Assembly: GCA_007128675.1 (NCBI GenBank)
Contig: SKWY01000279.1
Location: 1 to 7,818, forward strand
Length of the DNA stretch: 7,818 nucleotides
DNA from: Deltaproteobacteria bacterium
GTDB lineage: Bacteria; Myxococcota; Myxococcia; SLRQ01
Direction of reading: 5' to 3'
The notes below the pieces were generated by a model that saw only the letters and a list, made by a program, of their open reading frames with translations, was not told where the DNA came from and ran no database searches. The position numbers were made by a program, and so were the translations under genes. Shown here one piece after another: positions 5,787 to 7,818 of this stretch. Numbering within the stretch: the first letter of the stretch is position 1; each line of letters starts with the position of its first letter.

Positions 5787-6581
5787 ATGACCAAACCCCT
5801 GTGGGAATCCTGGGCCGAGATCGAAACTAGTCTCATGACAGCGGACTCCTTGCTTGCGTGCTTCGATTACGATGGCACCTTGACGCCAATCGTTTCGACA
5901 CCTGAGGAAGCCATAGCCACCCCGCAAGTGCGAGGGGCGCTGCGAGAGCTAGGCTCGCTCGAGGGAGTGGTTGCTGTGGTGGTCAGCGGAAGACCAGTGA
6001 AGCAGCTCCTCGAGCTCGTTCCGGGCGAGGCTCTTTGGCTGATAGGTCATCATGGACTCTGCGTACGTTCTCCCGATGGTGAGGAGTCCTCGATGGTGGA
6101 CGAGGAGACGGCCACGAAGGCTCTCGAGCCCTTGCGAGAGATTGGGCAGAGAGTTGCCGATGCTTCTCCCGGTCTACGACTGGAGGATAAGGGCAGTGGT
6201 CTCGCGATGCATACTCGGAATGCGTCTCGTCTGGCCGCCAAGGATGCCGCGGAGCTGTTCTGTGATGAGGCGCAGAAGCTCCAGGGTTTCTCTCTTTTTC
6301 GCGGCAAGGAGGTCTACGAGGTCAAGCCAGTCGGCTTCGACAGGGGACAAGCCATCCTGGCTTTGCGTGAAAAGGTGGCGCCCGAAGCCCTGGTTTTGTA
6401 CGTCGGAGACGATACGCCCGACGAGGACGCTTTTCGAGGCCTGCTCGATCTCCCAGACTCGGTGACCGTAAAGGTCGGTGACGGGACCATCGAGACCGCC
6501 GCGAGGTATCGCGTCGACGATACCCATGACGCCGTCGATCTTCTGCGCCGCTTGAGGGCTTTGCGGGGCAAAAAAGGATGA
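5787..6581 (+). CDS. otsB: Trehalose-6-phosphate phosphatase (HAD superfamily)
   Basis: This enzyme removes the phosphate from trehalose-6-phosphate to release trehalose, completing the pathway begun by the gene upstream. It has 264 residues, typical for bacterial OtsB. All HAD motifs are intact: motif I FDYDGTLTPI (26-35) with nucleophile Asp27 and acid/base Asp29; motif II VVVSGRP (64-70) with Ser67; a basic residue in EVKPVGFDRG (178-187, Lys180); and motif IV YVGDDTPDEDAF (205-216) with Asp208 and Asp209 for magnesium. The cap region contains KGSGLAMHTRN (135-145). It is soluble, with no signal peptide. Its place directly after otsA is the strongest evidence for the trehalose route. The small gap and shared strand indicate co-transcription. 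Trehalose would serve as compatible solute or stress protectant. Confidence 0.93.
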   Translation: MTKPLWESWAEIETSLMTADSLLACFDYDGTLTPIVSTPEEAIATPQVRGALRELGSLEGVVAVVVSGRPVKQLLELVPGEALWLIGHHGLCVRSPDGEESSMVDEETATKALEPLREIGQRVADASPGLRLEDKGSGLAMHTRNASRLAAKDAAELFCDEAQKLQGFSLFRGKEVYEVKPVGFDRGQAILALREKVAPEALVLYVGDDTPDEDAFRGLLDLPDSVTVKVGDGTIETAARYRVDDTHDAVDLLRRLRALRGKKG

Positions 6582-6649
6582 TGGAGAGCTCTGCCTCTCG
6601 GGCGGGGTAACTCGGCCTGGCGCCTCGGGCGCATAGCCGCTAACCTCCC

Positions 6650-6667
6650 CGGTCCCTCTACGGACCG
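6650..6667 (+). promoter_or_regulatory. Small leader hairpin before the AbgT gene
   Basis: CGGTCC (6650-6655) pairs with GGACCG (6662-6667) around the loop CTCTAC. It ends four bases before the Shine-Dalgarno sequence. Nearby pyrimidine strings (CTCC at 6645-6648, CCTC at 6655-6658) could pair with GAGGAG instead. It may affect translation or be chance; the whole otsB-abgT gap is only 101 bases. A second stem, GCGCC/GGCGC at 6620-6632, lacks a T-run and is not a terminator. Confidence 0.25.
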
Positions 6668-6671
6668 AAGC

Positions 6672-6677
6672 GAGGAG
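6672..6677 (+). promoter_or_regulatory. Ribosome binding site for the AbgT-family gene
   Basis: GAGGAG lies five bases before ATG 6683. It supports this start, and thereby the reality of the long hydrophilic N-terminal extension. Confidence 0.75.
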
Positions 6678-6682
6678 CGGCC

Positions 6683-7818
6683 ATGAGTGCTTCCGACAAG
6701 ACCACCCTCTCGACAAGTGGTGACGACGATTCGCGCGATACATCCAAGGCCAATGACGAGCGGCAAGAAGAGCCCGGCAACGAGGAGAAGAACGAGCAGG
6801 CGGAGGCGTCTCCAGGACGACGGGATCGCGAGGATGAGACGCCTTCGCTGCTCTTGCGTCTGCTCGACCATGTCGAAAGGGCCGGCAACCGACTGCCCGC
6901 GCCGGTCACGATATTCTTCATCTTCGCCGTGCTCGTGCTGCTGGGCTCCTGGCTTGCCTCGCTTCTTGGAGTGAGCGCCAGCCACCCTGGCACGGGTGAG
7001 ACGATCACCTCGCACAATCTCTTGTCCCATGAGGGCATCTACCGTCTCATCACCGAGGCGGTCTCCAACTTCACCAACTTCGCGCCCCTTGGAACGGTGC
7101 TGGTGGTGATGATTGGCATCGGGGTCGCCGAGCGCAGCGGCCTGATATCCACGGGGCTTCGCCAGCTAATGGCCTGGGTGCCCCGATCCTTGGTAACCGC
7201 GACTCTGGTCTTCGCCGGGATCATGAGCAGCATGGCCGCCGACGCCGGCTACGTGGTCCTTACTCCTCTCGGCGCCGTCCTCTTCGCGGGCATGGGCCGC
7301 CACCCGATTGCCGGTCTAGCGGCCGCCTTCGCCGGAGTTTCCGCCGGCTACAGCGCCAACCTATTCATAACGAGCCTCGATCCCCTGCTCGCGGGCTTCA
7401 CGACCGAAGCCGCGGCGATGCTCGATCCCGCCTATGAGGTTCACGCGGCCTCCAACTGGTACTTCATGATCGTTTCGGTCCCACTGATGACGCTGGTGGG
7501 CACATTCGTCACCACGAGGCTCGTTGAACCTCATCTGGGCTCGTGGACTCCCAAGGACGGCGATCCAACCGAGACGCCAGAGGCCGTTACCTCGACGGAG
7601 CGTTGGGCTCTCTTGGCAGCTGCTGGGGCCTTCCTTCTCTCCTTGATCTTGGTGGCCTTCTTGGTGGTGCCGGAGGGGGCTATTCTTCGTGACGACCAGG
7701 GAGGTCTGGGGCCGTTCTACGGAAACATGGTCCCTATTCTTCTCGTGGTGTTCTTCCTGCCGGGTCTGGCCTATGGCCTCGTCGCAAGAACCATCACGAG
7801 CGACAAGGCGGTCGAGAA
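6683..7818 (+). CDS. AbgT-family transporter, 3' end outside the window
   Basis: The reading frame stays open from ATG 6683 to the window edge, giving 378 residues of a family usually near 500-520. AbgT proteins are inner-membrane transporters known to import p-aminobenzoyl-glutamate (E. coli AbgT) or export sulfonamide-like antimetabolites (MtrF, YdaH). Recognisable parts, using residues from ATG 6683: LDHVERAGNRLPAP (61-74), NFTNFAPLGTVL (129-140), GVAERSGL (147-154), SSMAADAGYVVLTPLGAVLF (182-201), GRHPIAGLAAAFAGVSAGYS (205-224), TTEAAAMLDP (240-249), SNWYFM (257-262) and VEPHLG (281-286). These closely parallel E. coli AbgT. Hydrophobic segments occur at about 74-96, 132-150, 170-204, 207-230, 259-278, 308-329 and 349-367. 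Residues 1-55 are a hydrophilic, acidic extension that AbgT lacks. It is on the same strand as otsB, 101 bases away, so co-transcription is possible. Substrate unknown. Confidence 0.92.
   Translation, partial: MSASDKTTLSTSGDDDSRDTSKANDERQEEPGNEEKNEQAEASPGRRDREDETPSLLLRLLDHVERAGNRLPAPVTIFFIFAVLVLLGSWLASLLGVSASHPGTGETITSHNLLSHEGIYRLITEAVSNFTNFAPLGTVLVVMIGIGVAERSGLISTGLRQLMAWVPRSLVTATLVFAGIMSSMAADAGYVVLTPLGAVLFAGMGRHPIAGLAAAFAGVSAGYSANLFITSLDPLLAGFTTEAAAMLDPAYEVHAASNWYFMIVSVPLMTLVGTFVTTRLVEPHLGSWTPKDGDPTETPEAVTSTERWALLAAAGAFLLSLILVAFLVVPEGAILRDDQGGLGPFYGNMVPILLVVFFLPGLAYGLVARTITSDKAVE

Noticed and set aside
6584..6632. Hairpins after otsB (GAGAG/CTCTC and GCGCC/GGCGC) as terminators
   Set aside because: Stems are only five bases long and no T-run follows, so rho-independent termination is not supported.
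6314..7038. Minus-strand frames opposite otsB and the AbgT gene
   Set aside because: They lie opposite two genes with clear conserved motifs and look like frame shadows.
1..7818. tRNA, rRNA, CRISPR array, insertion sequence or phage genes
   Set aside because: No cloverleaf, regular spacer array, transposase or phage-like protein was recognised in any frame.

Overview
The window comes from a moderately GC-rich bacterium. Arginine AGG and isoleucine ATA codons are frequent in clearly real genes (for example in the fumarate hydratase and OtsA genes). That argues against an enteric host. It fits, without proving, an environmental lineage such as Acidobacteriota, Myxococcota or an FCB-group phylum. 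No marker in the window settles the taxonomy, and nothing points to a plasmid, phage or integrated island.

Layout: positions 1-217 are the upstream region of a two-gene operon for split class I fumarate hydratase (alpha 224-1066, beta 1076-1630; TCA cycle, iron-sulfur enzyme). A 532-base gap without a convincing gene follows (1631-2162). It holds a degenerate direct repeat of about 40 bases with a 127-base period, and short palindromes that resemble dispersed intergenic repeats. Next comes a four-helix membrane protein with a Gly/Pro-rich cytoplasmic-looking tail (2163-2828). It converges on a minus-strand gene (2845-3930) whose product combines a helical N-terminal half, a four-cysteine zinc ribbon, a small beta-rich segment and a C-terminal CFI-box-like domain. 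A 359-base divergent gap (3931-4289) carries a possible promoter for the trehalose operon: otsA (best start 4332, to 5759) and otsB (5787-6581). The window ends inside an AbgT-family transporter gene (6683 to beyond 7818) with an unusual acidic N-terminal extension.

How the genes work together: the two fumarate hydratase subunits form one enzyme. OtsA and OtsB are consecutive steps making trehalose, a compatible solute and stress protectant. The membrane protein, the CFI-box protein and the AbgT transporter have no demonstrable link to these pathways. The window reads mainly as ordinary chromosomal housekeeping and stress genes. The least described item is the zinc-ribbon/CFI-box protein; the repeats in the 532-base gap are the main unexplained non-coding structure. 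I saw no clear evidence of a new defence, mobile or regulatory system.
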